Origin: QHXW01 sp035297145 | Lineage (GTDB): Bacteria; Acidobacteriota; Terriglobia; Bryobacterales; Bryobacteraceae | Reading direction: 5' to 3' | Assembly: GCA_035297145.1 (NCBI GenBank) | Contig: DATGZN010000006.1 | Coordinates: 124,001-188,000, forward strand | DNA length: 64,000 bases | Shown: positions 33,220 to 42,003 of the stretch, piece by piece | How the letters are laid out: each line of letters begins with the position of its first letter | Numbering within the stretch: position 1 is the stretch's first letter | Translations under genes and position numbers: made by a program | Notes under the pieces: generated by a model | Database searches by the model: none | Seen by the model: only the letters and a program-made list of their open reading frames with translations | Told to the model about the DNA's origin: nothing

Positions 33220-35568
33220 ATGTGGAAGTGGATTGATGCCGCGCTCGCTGCCGCGGCTGCTTTGGCGGCGGTCCAGGCTTTTTGCCAGGTTCCCACCGCT
33301 CCAAGTACCGACTTCAGCCAAGCCGAAGAACAGTTCGAGCGTCGTTGTGAGGGTTGCCACGGCGAGGGCGGAGAAGGCGGGGATCGCGCCCCTGCGCTGA
33401 TCAATAGTCGCGGCCTGCGACGGCGCACCGAAAGTCAAATTCGAGACCTGATCAAGAATGGAACACCTGGTGGGATGCCGGCGTTTCCGTTAGCGGAGCG
33501 GGAGCTCCAATCGCTCGCCGCCTGGATACACTCCCGCAATCTTTCCGCATTTAACACCAGGCCGGCTGGAGATATCGCTGCCGGTGAGCAGTTTTTTTTC
33601 GGCACTGGCCAATGCTCGACCTGTCACATGATCCACGGGAGGGGAAAGGCGAACGGCCCTGACCTGTCAGACATTGGCTTGAAGTCAACGATCCCCGAAA
33701 TTGTGTCGGCTTTGGAAAATCCAACCGCGCAAATGGGAATGCACACTACGCCGAGTTGTCCCAGTTGGGCCTTTTGTCCTGACGAAAGTTGGGTGGTGGT
33801 TCAAGTGCGGCTGCGAAATGGGTCTACACTGCGCGGCTTTGCCCGCAATCAGGCGGAACACGACCTTCAATTGCAGACGTTCGATGGCCAGATCCATCTG
33901 CTCACGGACGCCAACTATGAGAAGCTCACACGCGAGCCACGGTCGTATATGCCTCCACTGAAAGCGACCACTAGCGAAAGCCGGAATCTGGTCGCATACC
34001 TCAGCAGCCTAGCTGGAATCCCGCCTGGCCGCCTGGCGAGCGAAACAGAACCCATCTCCGCCGAGTCCATCCAAGCTGTTACCACTCCAAAGCAAGGAGA
34101 ATGGCCAACATATAATGGGGTTCCCGGCGGCAATCGATACAGCACGCTGGATCAGATTAACGCAAAGAACGTAGTCCACCTTCAGCTTCAGTGGGTCCAT
34201 GCGCTCGCTGGCTCCGGCATGGAGACCACGCCCATCGTCAGCGACGGCATCATGTACGTTACCGCGCCCGATCAGGTCTGCGCACTCGATTCGCAGACGG
34301 GACGGGAAATCTGGTGTTATGCACCGTCCAGCGGCGACCGCGGAAGCGCTTCGGCGACGCCCAACCGCGGCGTGGCCCTGCTCGGAGACCGGGTCTTCTT
34401 CGCAACGACCAATGCTCATCTGATTTGCCTGAATCGCTTGACCGGCGGCGTGATGTGGGATGTCAACATGCCGGTGACTTCTGGACCCTACAGCGCATCG
34501 TCTGCTCCACTGGTTGTGGGCAACCTCGTGATTTCCGGTATCGCGGGAGGCGATGGTCCTTTACGCGGTTTTCTCGCCGCCTATAAAGCAACCACCGGCC
34601 AGTTGGCATGGCGTTTCTGGACCGTTCCCCAGCCTGGAGAGCCAGGATCGGAGACGTGGACCGGCAAGGCGATCGCAACCGGTGGCGGGGCTACGTGGCT
34701 AACCGGATCATATGACGTGGAGACGGATACCCTTTACTGGGCAGTTGGAAACCCGTTCCCAGCCACCGATGGAGACGAACGCCGGGGCTCGAATCTTTAC
34801 ACCAACTGTGTCCTCGCGTTGGATGCGAAAACTGGAACTTTACGCTGGTATTACCAATTCACTCCTCACGATCTTCACGATTGGGACGCGACAGAGCCAT
34901 TTGTTCTGGTGGATACGACGTATCAAGGGCGCGACCGAAAACTGCTGCTCCAGGCAAATCGCAACGGGTTCCTCTATGTTCTCGACCGGACTAATGGCAA
35001 ATTTCTACTGGGAAAGCCTTTTGTAAGAAAGATGAATTGGGCGAGCGGCATTGGTCCGGATGGCAAGCCGCAATTACTTCTCGCCAACCCGCCGACAAAA
35101 ACCGGAGTCAAGACTTGTCCCTCCGTAAGAGGTGCGACCAACTGGTATTCCACATCGTTTCACCCTGGGACGAAACTTTTTTATGTGATGTCCGTTGAGG
35201 ATTGCAGTATCTATACTCAGTCGCAAAGAGGCGGATATGAGGGCTATCGCGTGCCGTCGGATTCGGGGCTGAAGTATCTTCGTGCCCTGAATATTGAGAC
35301 GGGGGAACTCGCGTGGGAGATACCGCAGGTAGGGCCTCAGGAGGCCAACTACTCAGGCGTGCTAACTACCGCGGGCGGCCTCCTATTCTACGGTGAGACT
35401 GGTGGTCGCTTTGCCGCAGTAGATGCAAAGACTGGAAAGACCCTTTACACGTTCAAGGCAAGTGAGTCATGGAGAGGTTCTCCGATGACCTACATGGTGA
35501 ATGGAAGGCAGCACGTCGCGATCGCATCAGGCGGAAACATATTGGCCTTCGCATTATGCCCCCGGTAA
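33220..35568 (+). CDS. PQQ-dependent dehydrogenase with N-terminal di-haem cytochrome c
   Basis: 782 residues from ATG 33220 (signal peptide AALAAAAALAAVQAF); an earlier ATG at 33127 has no leader. Order of domains: first cytochrome c (CEGCH, residues 43-47, GEGGEGGDRAPAL), second cytochrome c (CSTCHMIHGRGKANGPDL), a linker domain, then an eight-bladed PQQ propeller beginning at about residue 330 (NRYSTLDQINAKNV) with the usual W-motif repeats. The catalytic Asp is in HDLHDWDATEPF and no vicinal Cys-Cys is seen. It should oxidise an alcohol or sugar in the periplasm and pass electrons through its haems. The N-terminal haem position is the reverse of most quinohaemoproteins. Confidence 0.88.
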   Translation: MWKWIDAALAAAAALAAVQAFCQVPTAPSTDFSQAEEQFERRCEGCHGEGGEGGDRAPALINSRGLRRRTESQIRDLIKNGTPGGMPAFPLAERELQSLAAWIHSRNLSAFNTRPAGDIAAGEQFFFGTGQCSTCHMIHGRGKANGPDLSDIGLKSTIPEIVSALENPTAQMGMHTTPSCPSWAFCPDESWVVVQVRLRNGSTLRGFARNQAEHDLQLQTFDGQIHLLTDANYEKLTREPRSYMPPLKATTSESRNLVAYLSSLAGIPPGRLASETEPISAESIQAVTTPKQGEWPTYNGVPGGNRYSTLDQINAKNVVHLQLQWVHALAGSGMETTPIVSDGIMYVTAPDQVCALDSQTGREIWCYAPSSGDRGSASATPNRGVALLGDRVFFATTNAHLICLNRLTGGVMWDVNMPVTSGPYSASSAPLVVGNLVISGIAGGDGPLRGFLAAYKATTGQLAWRFWTVPQPGEPGSETWTGKAIATGGGATWLTGSYDVETDTLYWAVGNPFPATDGDERRGSNLYTNCVLALDAKTGTLRWYYQFTPHDLHDWDATEPFVLVDTTYQGRDRKLLLQANRNGFLYVLDRTNGKFLLGKPFVRKMNWASGIGPDGKPQLLLANPPTKTGVKTCPSVRGATNWYSTSFHPGTKLFYVMSVEDCSIYTQSQRGGYEGYRVPSDSGLKYLRALNIETGELAWEIPQVGPQEANYSGVLTTAGGLLFYGETGGRFAAVDAKTGKTLYTFKASESWRGSPMTYMVNGRQHVAIASGGNILAFALCPR

Positions 35569-35663
35569 ACCACGCGAGCAAAAGACTTTCCATCATGAAC
35601 TACTCAATTTGCGCGCCGCTTCAGGCCGATTGCCAACCGGGCGTTATTTCGCATTATCGCCAG

Positions 35664-36155
35664 CTATCTGCGGCTTGATAGCGCGAAAGGCGAGTCACCC
35701 GACTGGCTGCTTCCAGGGTCAGCCGCGAAAGCCCTGTAAGGCGAAGTGCGGAGACCTGAAACATTTGAGGAGCGTGGATTGATTGGCGGACTCCATATCA
35801 CTTCCAAAGTGACCGGCACCACACCTCCACTTGTCATCCCTAACTCAACGGCGGCAGCATGAGAAAGGTCGATGACCCGCGATTTCACGAATGGCCCGCG
35901 ATCGTTGATCCGAACCACAACACTCCCCTCTCTGCCGAGGCGGCGCACACGCACTCTGGTGCCAAAGGGAAGCGTGCGGTGCGCGGCTGTCAACTTCTCC
36001 TGATCCTAAATCTCTCCACTCGCTGAAGGTTGCCCATGGTAGGGCGCGCCATACCAGCTCGCGAAACCGCTCTCGGACGGCCGCTGAACTGACTGCGCGC
36101 TCGCAGCAGTCCACAATCCGCAAAAACAGGCCACTGGCAATACGATTCGTCGCAT
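35664..36155 (-). pseudogene. rlpA: RlpA-like septal lytic transglycosylase, interrupted by an in-frame amber stop
   Basis: From ATG 36155 (signal peptide RRIVLPVACFCGLWTAASAQ) the frame reads SGFASWYGAPYHGQPSASGEI, then TAG (36008-36006), then in the same frame DQEKLTAAHRTLPFGTRVRV and VVRINDRGPFVKSRVIDLSHAAAVELGM. These are the two halves of the double-psi beta-barrel of RlpA. The TAG takes the place usually occupied by Tyr or Phe (SGE-x-D). RlpA cleaves peptidoglycan stripped of stem peptides at the septum. The last 45 residues after VTLEV are not homologous and may be beyond the original end. Either a recent nonsense mutation or a sequencing error. Confidence 0.8.
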
Positions 36156-36275
36156 CAACTCCGGTCCTACTATCCCGAACCCATAATTGGGATGCAGATT
36201 GTGTTTCGAACGCGCAAAGTTCTGAGAACCCCAACCATTGGATGGTTCCTTACAATTCGCAGGGAGCTGTAACAA

Positions 36276-36685
36276 TTACCTCCTGGCCACATTCAGAACA
36301 GAGGAACATAATGATTGTCGTTGGAAGCTGATTGGCGTTCAATCGGGCAAAGCCTCGAAAGTATCTAGTTAACTATCCCTGTTAAAGGCAAGGCTGCCGG
36401 TCGGCTACTTTACAGTGCAACGGAAAATATCTACGGCGACACGTGGATTTAAGGCGCGGGGAAACCGCATGAGCAGACGATGAAGAGCGCTTGCGGGAGT
36501 TGCTTCGCGGTTGATCAAGCAGCGAGCCCTTTGGACGTTTCTACTTGGCCACCTTGTTTGCCCCTGCATCGCTTTCGCGGCAACAGCGGCTGAGCGACCT
36601 TTGTTTCGGCTGCCGTCGGCAGGTGCATCTCCGGCGCATCCCAATCTTGCCCCCCCCGTGACGGTGTCCGTAAGGAATATCAAAA
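36276..36685. other. Non-coding stretch between rlpA and the enolase-superfamily gene
   Basis: About 410 bases with no credible gene. A minus-strand ORF of 92 codons (36683-36405) lies here but has Ala/Arg-rich, non-protein-like sequence. Probably contains the rlpA promoter; no distinct repeat seen. Confidence 0.5.
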
Positions 36686-37924
36686 CTAAACGATTCTTGT
36701 TCCATAACGCTGGAGGGCAGATGGGTTGAACGTGACGCCCAGGCCGGGCGTGTCGTCCAGGTAAAGGATGCTTTTTTCGATGCGAGGTTTCCTGTCGTAG
36801 AGTTCGAACCAGAATGGATCGCGGTCGGGGTTGGCGAACGATTCGAGGATGTAGCCGTTGGGAATCGAAGCCAATAGATGTGCATGAAGCGCCGGCTCAT
36901 GGTGAGGAGCCATTCGGATGTGGCACATGCTGGCCATCCCGGCGATCTTGCGCCACTCAGTGATACCCCCGTGGGCGTTGGCATCGAACTGCATGAAATC
37001 GATGGCGCCAGTTTCCATCAGGCGCCGCGCGCCCCACCGGGTAATCTCGCTCTCACCTGATGCGATTGGAATGCGAGTATTCAGCTTCACCTGTCTAAAC
37101 GGGTCGAAATCGTCATACCATCGGAGCGGCTCTTCCAGCCACGTAATGTCGAGATCGTACATTTTGTTGGAGGCGCGGATGGTGGTCTCGACATCCCAGC
37201 CGTTGTTGGCATCGAGCATAATACGAACCGCCGGTCCAACCGCTTTGCGAACCGCCGCGACACGCTGGTAGTCGTCGTCCACGGTGTACCCGCCGCTGAT
37301 GCCACCAACTTTCAGCTTGATGGCGTTGAATCCTTGATCGATGTAACCGCGAATCTCTTGCACGAGTTCAGCGATGCCCTTCCCCTCACGATAGTAGCCA
37401 CCGGTCACATAGACAGGGACGGAGTCGCGGTAACCGCCCAAGAACTTGAAGAGCGGCAGACCGACGGATTTCGCCATGATGTCGTAGAGCGCCGCATCAA
37501 TGGGAGCCATCGCACTGATGATTCCTTCCCGTGACCAGCCGCGGGTTGAGGGCTCGCGTCCGTAGGTGGCTCCAAACATTTTTTCCCAAATGCGGCCCAC
37601 CATGAACGGATCTTCGCCGATGATCAGATCAGCAAAGCCCTTGCGGAATAGATCGGGCCCACCCGAGCCTTCACCTTCCCCGGTAATACCGGCATCGGTG
37701 TGCAGCCGGGCAATCAGGCGCGAGGCTTTAGGCTGATAGCCGCCAATCGGCGCGTTAGCCATCCAGAACCGCTCTTTAAGCGGCTTCTCCAAATACAGCA
37801 CTTCGACGCCGGAGATCTTCGTGGGCATCTGGAACGAGCGCGGACGGTCAGGCGGAGCTGCGTTGGCCAAAATGGCCGCAGGACCAGCCAGGAATGCTTG
37901 AGCAAGAGCGCGACGGCGATTCAT
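36686..37924 (-). CDS. Enolase-superfamily (mandelate racemase-like) sugar-acid dehydratase, exported
   Basis: 412 residues with a Tat-like leader (MNRRRALAQAFLAG). The active-site set of the mandelate racemase subgroup is present: the KxK of FNAIKLKVGG, metal ligands in IMLDANNGW, WLEEPL and SGESE, and the general base His in MAPHHEPALH. The N-terminal capping domain (SGVEVLYLEKPL, GGYQPKASRLI) is complete. The exact substrate cannot be assigned; D-galactonate/gluconate-type or glucarate-type acids are possible. It is a paralogue of the rhamnonate-dehydratase-like and fuconate-dehydratase-like genes in this window, giving three acid-sugar dehydratases within 22 kb. Confidence 0.88.
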   Translation of the reverse strand: MNRRRALAQAFLAGPAAILANAAPPDRPRSFQMPTKISGVEVLYLEKPLKERFWMANAPIGGYQPKASRLIARLHTDAGITGEGEGSGGPDLFRKGFADLIIGEDPFMVGRIWEKMFGATYGREPSTRGWSREGIISAMAPIDAALYDIMAKSVGLPLFKFLGGYRDSVPVYVTGGYYREGKGIAELVQEIRGYIDQGFNAIKLKVGGISGGYTVDDDYQRVAAVRKAVGPAVRIMLDANNGWDVETTIRASNKMYDLDITWLEEPLRWYDDFDPFRQVKLNTRIPIASGESEITRWGARRLMETGAIDFMQFDANAHGGITEWRKIAGMASMCHIRMAPHHEPALHAHLLASIPNGYILESFANPDRDPFWFELYDRKPRIEKSILYLDDTPGLGVTFNPSALQRYGTRIV

Positions 37925-38251
37925 TGGTAGATTATGGCGCCATACGAGACCAAATGTCAGATGGAGGCTTGGATCACCGTGTTGAAGCCACGATCCGTCA
38001 GTTCTGCGTTGATGGTTTTGAGAGAGAGGCGGACGCCGCCATTATCCGTCCGCCGCTCCGATCCAGCCGGTGATACGCCGGCGGAAGTAGTTCCGAAATC
38101 TTCTCCCTTCCTGCGGAACTGTTTCGTTTTCGCGAAACCTAGGCAACGGACACAACTGCATACAGGTTGTAATTCACGCACTTGCAAAAAGGCCGGACTT
38201 GGTTATGAACATGCTACGGAAAGTGTACACCTCAGGCCAAGGAGTCCCGCG

Positions 38252-38473
38252 ATGGTTTCTGACCGCTTGCGCGTTCGGCTGGAACAACGGGAAGCGGTTC
38301 TCCGCCTGATTGACCGCCGCAGGGTGGAAACCGGCGACCCCAATTTGGGCCGCAGCATGGAAACCAAGATCCTGGACCTTGAACTGGCGGACTTGGTGAG
38401 CGCTGTGGCGGCAGAAGATAGTGCGGAAAGGGCTCCGGTTCCAAAAGTCGATCCGAAAGGAAGGGGTGAGTAG
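38252..38473 (+). CDS. Small charged helical protein, unknown
   Basis: 73 residues. AAGGAG (38239-38244) lies 7 bases before the ATG. The sequence is helical and charged (DRLRVRLEQREAVLRLIDRRRVETGD, METKILDLELADLVSAVAAED) and ends in a basic tail. In the same frame, straight after its TAG stop, another 52 codons stay open and look protein-like (VDALLDRAIQSRDAGHLSAS). They could be a separate short protein without an ATG, or the rest of a longer gene interrupted by the stop. A longer ORF to 37934 exists upstream but is not coding-like. Confidence 0.5.
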   Translation: MVSDRLRVRLEQREAVLRLIDRRRVETGDPNLGRSMETKILDLELADLVSAVAAEDSAERAPVPKVDPKGRGE

Positions 38474-38760
38474 AGTCAAGCTGACGCCTGCATAGCCCAT
38501 TTCTCGAAGACCATCCCTGTTGATGCTCTGCTCGACCGGGCTATCCAGTCGCGAGACGCCGGGCACTTATCGGCCAGTAGCGCTATTCATGCGCTGGAGC
38601 ACGTCAGGATTGGCTTTGCTCATCAGTCCTAGATGTCTATGGAAGTATGAGGGGGCTGATGTCAAGCCGGAATTGGCAGGCGTCTCCAACGACAGCACGG
38701 GCCGCCTGCCGTGACTTCGACAACCAAGTCAGCGGTGGTTGTTTGGGCGTTCGAGGATTA
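38474..38760. other. Intergenic stretch with an in-frame open continuation
   Basis: The first 156 bases continue the frame of the preceding small gene after its TAG stop (see that entry); the rest, to the end of the metallothionein gene, shows no recognisable element. Confidence 0.35.
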
Positions 38761-38931
38761 TCATGCCGTACTCGTCACTTCGGCGGCGGCACACTCCGCA
38801 TGTCCGCAGTTGCACGCGATGGATGGCCGATTCGCGGACCCCTCACAATAAGCGCCACAATACTTGCTGCCTTTTGCCGCCGGACAGTTGCACCCCGGAT
38901 GCGCGCACCTTTCAATTTTCTTATCGGCCAT
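38761..38931 (-). CDS. Bacterial metallothionein
   Basis: 56 residues, set from ATG 38931 (MADKKIERC) with a purine-rich ribosome-binding site; longer ORFs upstream are spurious. Eight Cys (9, 14, 16, 25, 29, 40, 42, 47) and a His at 11 and 44 follow the layout of SmtA/BmtA: CAHPGCNC, KYCGAYC, then ACNCGHAEC. Such proteins bind Zn, Cd or Cu in the cytoplasm, with a four-metal cluster in the cyanobacterial SmtA. The gene is usually regulated by a SmtB/ArsR-type repressor, not seen here. A standalone small metal-buffering gene. Confidence 0.85.
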   Translation of the reverse strand: MADKKIERCAHPGCNCPAAKGSKYCGAYCEGSANRPSIACNCGHAECAAAEVTSTA

Positions 38932-39372
38932 AGAAACCCTACTCCCTTCCGTGTCGAAGAGCATACGCCCGCCCGCTGCCAAAAACAATGCCCCAGTTCC
39001 ATACCCGAACCGTCGAACCGGATCACCGTGCGTGAGGTTCTTGCACCCTGAACCAGCTCGTTCATAGCTCTCGCCGGATTTTGCGCTTTTTGGTACCGGT
39101 GGCGGAGTTCTCGACTCGCAGGTGAACCGCGGATCAACAGCACCCAGCATGCAGAGATAAAACACAGAATACTTCTTACTCCCGCGGGCGCTGAGAAGCG
39201 CTGGCCGGATTCGAGCGCGGAGTGGCCCGAGTTTTCCCAGGCCGGGCCTATCGGTTTCTGATGAGAATGCTGCCCCTGTTTCCGTTGTGGATGTGACGCA
39301 AGCAGGCCGCCAATATAGCCGCTCGGCTGCGATCTGGACAGCATCTCGGACTTTGATCTCCGGGCGATACAT

Positions 39373-39537
39373 CCTTGCTGGTCGCGCAGTGTTTAGGAAT
39401 GCTCCATCGCGAGCGATGGCCTCAACTCCCTGGATACGGCGATCTCGGCCATGGGGCGACCGCGCCGGTATGGTGGACTCGAACTGGACTTTACCGGGCG
39501 TTTGCCGAGTCCGATGTAGACTCCTCTCGGTGAACCC
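39373..39537. other. Non-coding gap before the esterase gene's 3' end
   Basis: About 165 bases of sequence with no recognisable gene. No hairpin of note was seen. Confidence 0.3.
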
Positions 39538-41331
39538 TTACAGCACTTTCCGAGCTTTCTGGTTCACAAGCCATTGGGCCGCGCCCACTCCACCGGCGCG
39601 TTCAATCCCCGGCACGAAGAAGCTGTGCAGATAATCGGCATCAGCGCCACGGAACCAACCCGTATCGGCGTGGAGCGATAATTCGACCGGCGCGATGGCG
39701 GCGGCAAACAGGCACCAGATCGAAGCCTCACCTGTGCCATACAGTTCCACAGTACCGGCCTTGCGGGACGAGAGGAATGCAAGTGCGGTTAATATATCCT
39801 GCACACGGTTGGCGTCGTCGGTTCGATTGAATGTCGTAAAAAACTTGTGCGAGCGATCTCTGGGCGCTACCGCCGACCCGGTTTGAAAACAGTCGATCAG
39901 CAGCACCGTCCGCCCTGCCTTGATCAGATCCTGTACTAAGGCGGATTCTCTGGCGGCTTCTGCTCCGCGGGCATCGACCACTAATGTAGCTGTTGGGCCG
40001 CCGGGCAGCCAAACTCCCGGAATGCGGTCTTTGCGCACAGGTCGACTCAACACGATCTGCTGACCTTCTATCTTGGTTTTCACGTCATCCGGCCACTCCG
40101 CGCCTAGCGTGAGGCGCAGCGTCTCGCGAAGGATCTCGGCATTTCCACTACCCGCAATCCAGCCACCTCCGCTCTCTTTCCACTTACCAAAGACTTGATC
40201 ATAGGTGAGAGCGCCGGGCGGCAAGGTTCGCCCGTGGAAAACCAGCATATCCTGCAAGTTTTCCATTTCGATTTCCCTCTCCTCGAATACCTCTTGCGGG
40301 CCACGTCCAAGCACATGGCGGTTGAAGAACTTGTAAACCGCGGCACGGCTCTGCGCGTTGTAATTGTGGGGCGCATCGATGTGAACATTCTCGATTGCAT
40401 CGACCTTTCCATAGAGCTCGTAAATCTTGCGGATCGCGGGAAACTCTTCCGCCGGCACGTGGCTGGTCCAGTCTCCCGTCGCGGACACCAGGAGCATGGG
40501 CCGCGGCGCCATCATGGCCGCAATCTCCGGGTTGGATGTGTCGAAACGCAGGCCCGGAGCATTCTCACAGAAGTCGCCGCCCTGCATGTAGGCTGAGACC
40601 ATGTTGACGGGAGCGGAATAGCGCACCCGTTCGTCGATCGCAGTCAGCAGAAAAGTCTGTGATCCTCCGCCCGATGCGCCGGTCATCGCGATCTTCGCCG
40701 CGTCTACATCCTCCAGAGATTCCAGAAAATCCAACGCTCGAATCGAGTTCCACACCTGCAGCCCCAGGGGCCCAAACGACCACAACTGCTCGCGCGGCGA
40801 CCCAAAAGCATGCGGTGTCTGGATCATGTCGTTGTACCCGGTCATGTCGTAAGAAAAGGCCACGAAGCCTTGTAGAGCCAGACTGGCTCCTAACGTGGGA
40901 GCAGAAGCGTTCTCCCGGTCCTCAAGCCGCCCATATGTCCAGTGACCTTGGGTGAGAAGCACGCCCGGTCGCTTGCTGGTCTTACCTAGGGGACGGTAGA
41001 GATTGCCGCACAAATAGTATCCAGGAAGAGACTCCAGGTACACCTTCTCAATGCTGTACCCCTTGCGCTCCAGCCTCCCGAAGATTACTGGATGCATTTC
41101 CGTCTTGGCTGGCATTGGCAGCAAACCTGCTGCCGTAAGAATTTGCTTTCGCAAATGCGCCTTGCGAGCCTCCCACTCTGCCAACGTGTGGTATACCGGC
41201 ATCGTGAAGTGCGTATCAGTGTTGGGCACATAGGTATTACGTGCATCCTCGGCCGGAACCTGCGCCTGCAGGATGCCGAGCCCACCTGAAATCACCGCCG
41301 CCATCGCGCAATTGAGTAATCTGTGATTCAT
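39538..41331 (-). CDS. Exported acetyl-esterase/alpha-beta-hydrolase (acetylxylan-esterase-like)
   Basis: 597 residues with a Sec leader (MNHRLLNCAMAAVISGGLGILQAQ). The N-terminal region YVPNTDTHFTMPVYHTLAEWEARKAHLRKQIL is shared with acetylxylan-esterase-like proteins. The alpha/beta-hydrolase core follows: RPGVLLTQGHWTYG, then the nucleophile Ser in MTGASGGGSQTF, an acid loop near VSATGDWTS and a catalytic His in NVHIDAPHNYNAQS. A C-terminal extension of about 220 residues looks like a second (Rossmann-like) lobe. It probably removes acetyl or feruloyl groups from plant polysaccharides, in keeping with the glycoside-related neighbours. Divergent from the small gene at 41723. Confidence 0.8.
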   Translation of the reverse strand: MNHRLLNCAMAAVISGGLGILQAQVPAEDARNTYVPNTDTHFTMPVYHTLAEWEARKAHLRKQILTAAGLLPMPAKTEMHPVIFGRLERKGYSIEKVYLESLPGYYLCGNLYRPLGKTSKRPGVLLTQGHWTYGRLEDRENASAPTLGASLALQGFVAFSYDMTGYNDMIQTPHAFGSPREQLWSFGPLGLQVWNSIRALDFLESLEDVDAAKIAMTGASGGGSQTFLLTAIDERVRYSAPVNMVSAYMQGGDFCENAPGLRFDTSNPEIAAMMAPRPMLLVSATGDWTSHVPAEEFPAIRKIYELYGKVDAIENVHIDAPHNYNAQSRAAVYKFFNRHVLGRGPQEVFEEREIEMENLQDMLVFHGRTLPPGALTYDQVFGKWKESGGGWIAGSGNAEILRETLRLTLGAEWPDDVKTKIEGQQIVLSRPVRKDRIPGVWLPGGPTATLVVDARGAEAARESALVQDLIKAGRTVLLIDCFQTGSAVAPRDRSHKFFTTFNRTDDANRVQDILTALAFLSSRKAGTVELYGTGEASIWCLFAAAIAPVELSLHADTGWFRGADADYLHSFFVPGIERAGGVGAAQWLVNQKARKVL

Positions 41332-41722
41332 TTATCCTGTCTTTCTCGGCTTAGGGCTTCGGCCGCCGGGCGACTTCATGCCCCCGTCTTTTTCAGGTGC
41401 CTCACGCAAGCGGCGCAGTTGGGGTAGTTTACATCATCAGCAGCGAGGCAAGGGAACCGAAACGTCCGCAGCGCGTTGCCGCCAATTGGCGTTCAACCAA
41501 AACACAAATCCCCTGAGGCCATCACGCTTTGAGTTTGAATTGATTGATAAGGAAGATCAGCGGGCCGCGAACGAACCATACACCACGAACAATCGCTGGC
41601 GGCTCCCCAAAACAACGTTATCATTTGCTCCGGCCGTCCATCTGATAAGTGTCCAGGCTAGGAATCGAAGCGCTCACGACCTCTCATCCTCACCATACCC
41701 CGTCAGGTGTACCATCGAAGGC
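41332..41722. other. Intergenic region of about 390 bases
   Basis: The frame of the downstream small gene stays open back to 41378 but the codons before 41723 are not protein-like. It probably holds the promoters of the esterase and the small basic protein; no operator-like repeat was seen. Confidence 0.4.
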
Positions 41723-41953
41723 ATGAAAATACCGCCAGAGGTTCGCGCAGCCATGACGGAAATCGCACGGATGTTTGGCAGGCAGGGCGGCAAAACGTCT
41801 GCGAGGAACATGACGTCAGAGGAACGCTCCGCGCGCGCGAAGAAAGCGTCCCTTGTGGCGGCGGAACAGCGGACTGCGAAGCGTCTCGCGCGGGAGGGGT
41901 TGAAGCGTGACGGGCGGGCGGCGAAACGGAAACGGTCTGGGACAGCGCGGTAG
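41723..41953 (+). CDS. Small basic protein, unknown
   Basis: 76 residues, very Lys/Arg/Ala-rich (NMTSEERSARAKKASLVAAEQR, KRDGRAAKRKR). The N-terminal half (VRAAMTEIARMFGRQGGKTSARNMTSEERS) resembles a common small bacterial protein type with the pattern GKxGGKxxxKNMTxEERxARAxKA. Function unknown; the charge suggests nucleic-acid binding. No clear ribosome-binding site, so the start is chosen on sequence similarity of the N-terminus. Confidence 0.6.
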   Translation: MKIPPEVRAAMTEIARMFGRQGGKTSARNMTSEERSARAKKASLVAAEQRTAKRLAREGLKRDGRAAKRKRSGTAR

Positions 41954-42003
41954 GCTAAGCAGCGTCTGACCACCCAACAACGTCGTCTTCGCTCAATCCG
42001 CGG

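Noticed and set aside
36405..36683. Minus-strand ORF of 92 codons downstream of the enolase-superfamily gene
   Set aside because: Composition is not protein-like and no ribosome-binding site was found.
37934..38251. N-terminal extension of the small gene at 38252
   Set aside because: The codons before 38252 are not protein-like, and the ribosome-binding site fits 38252.
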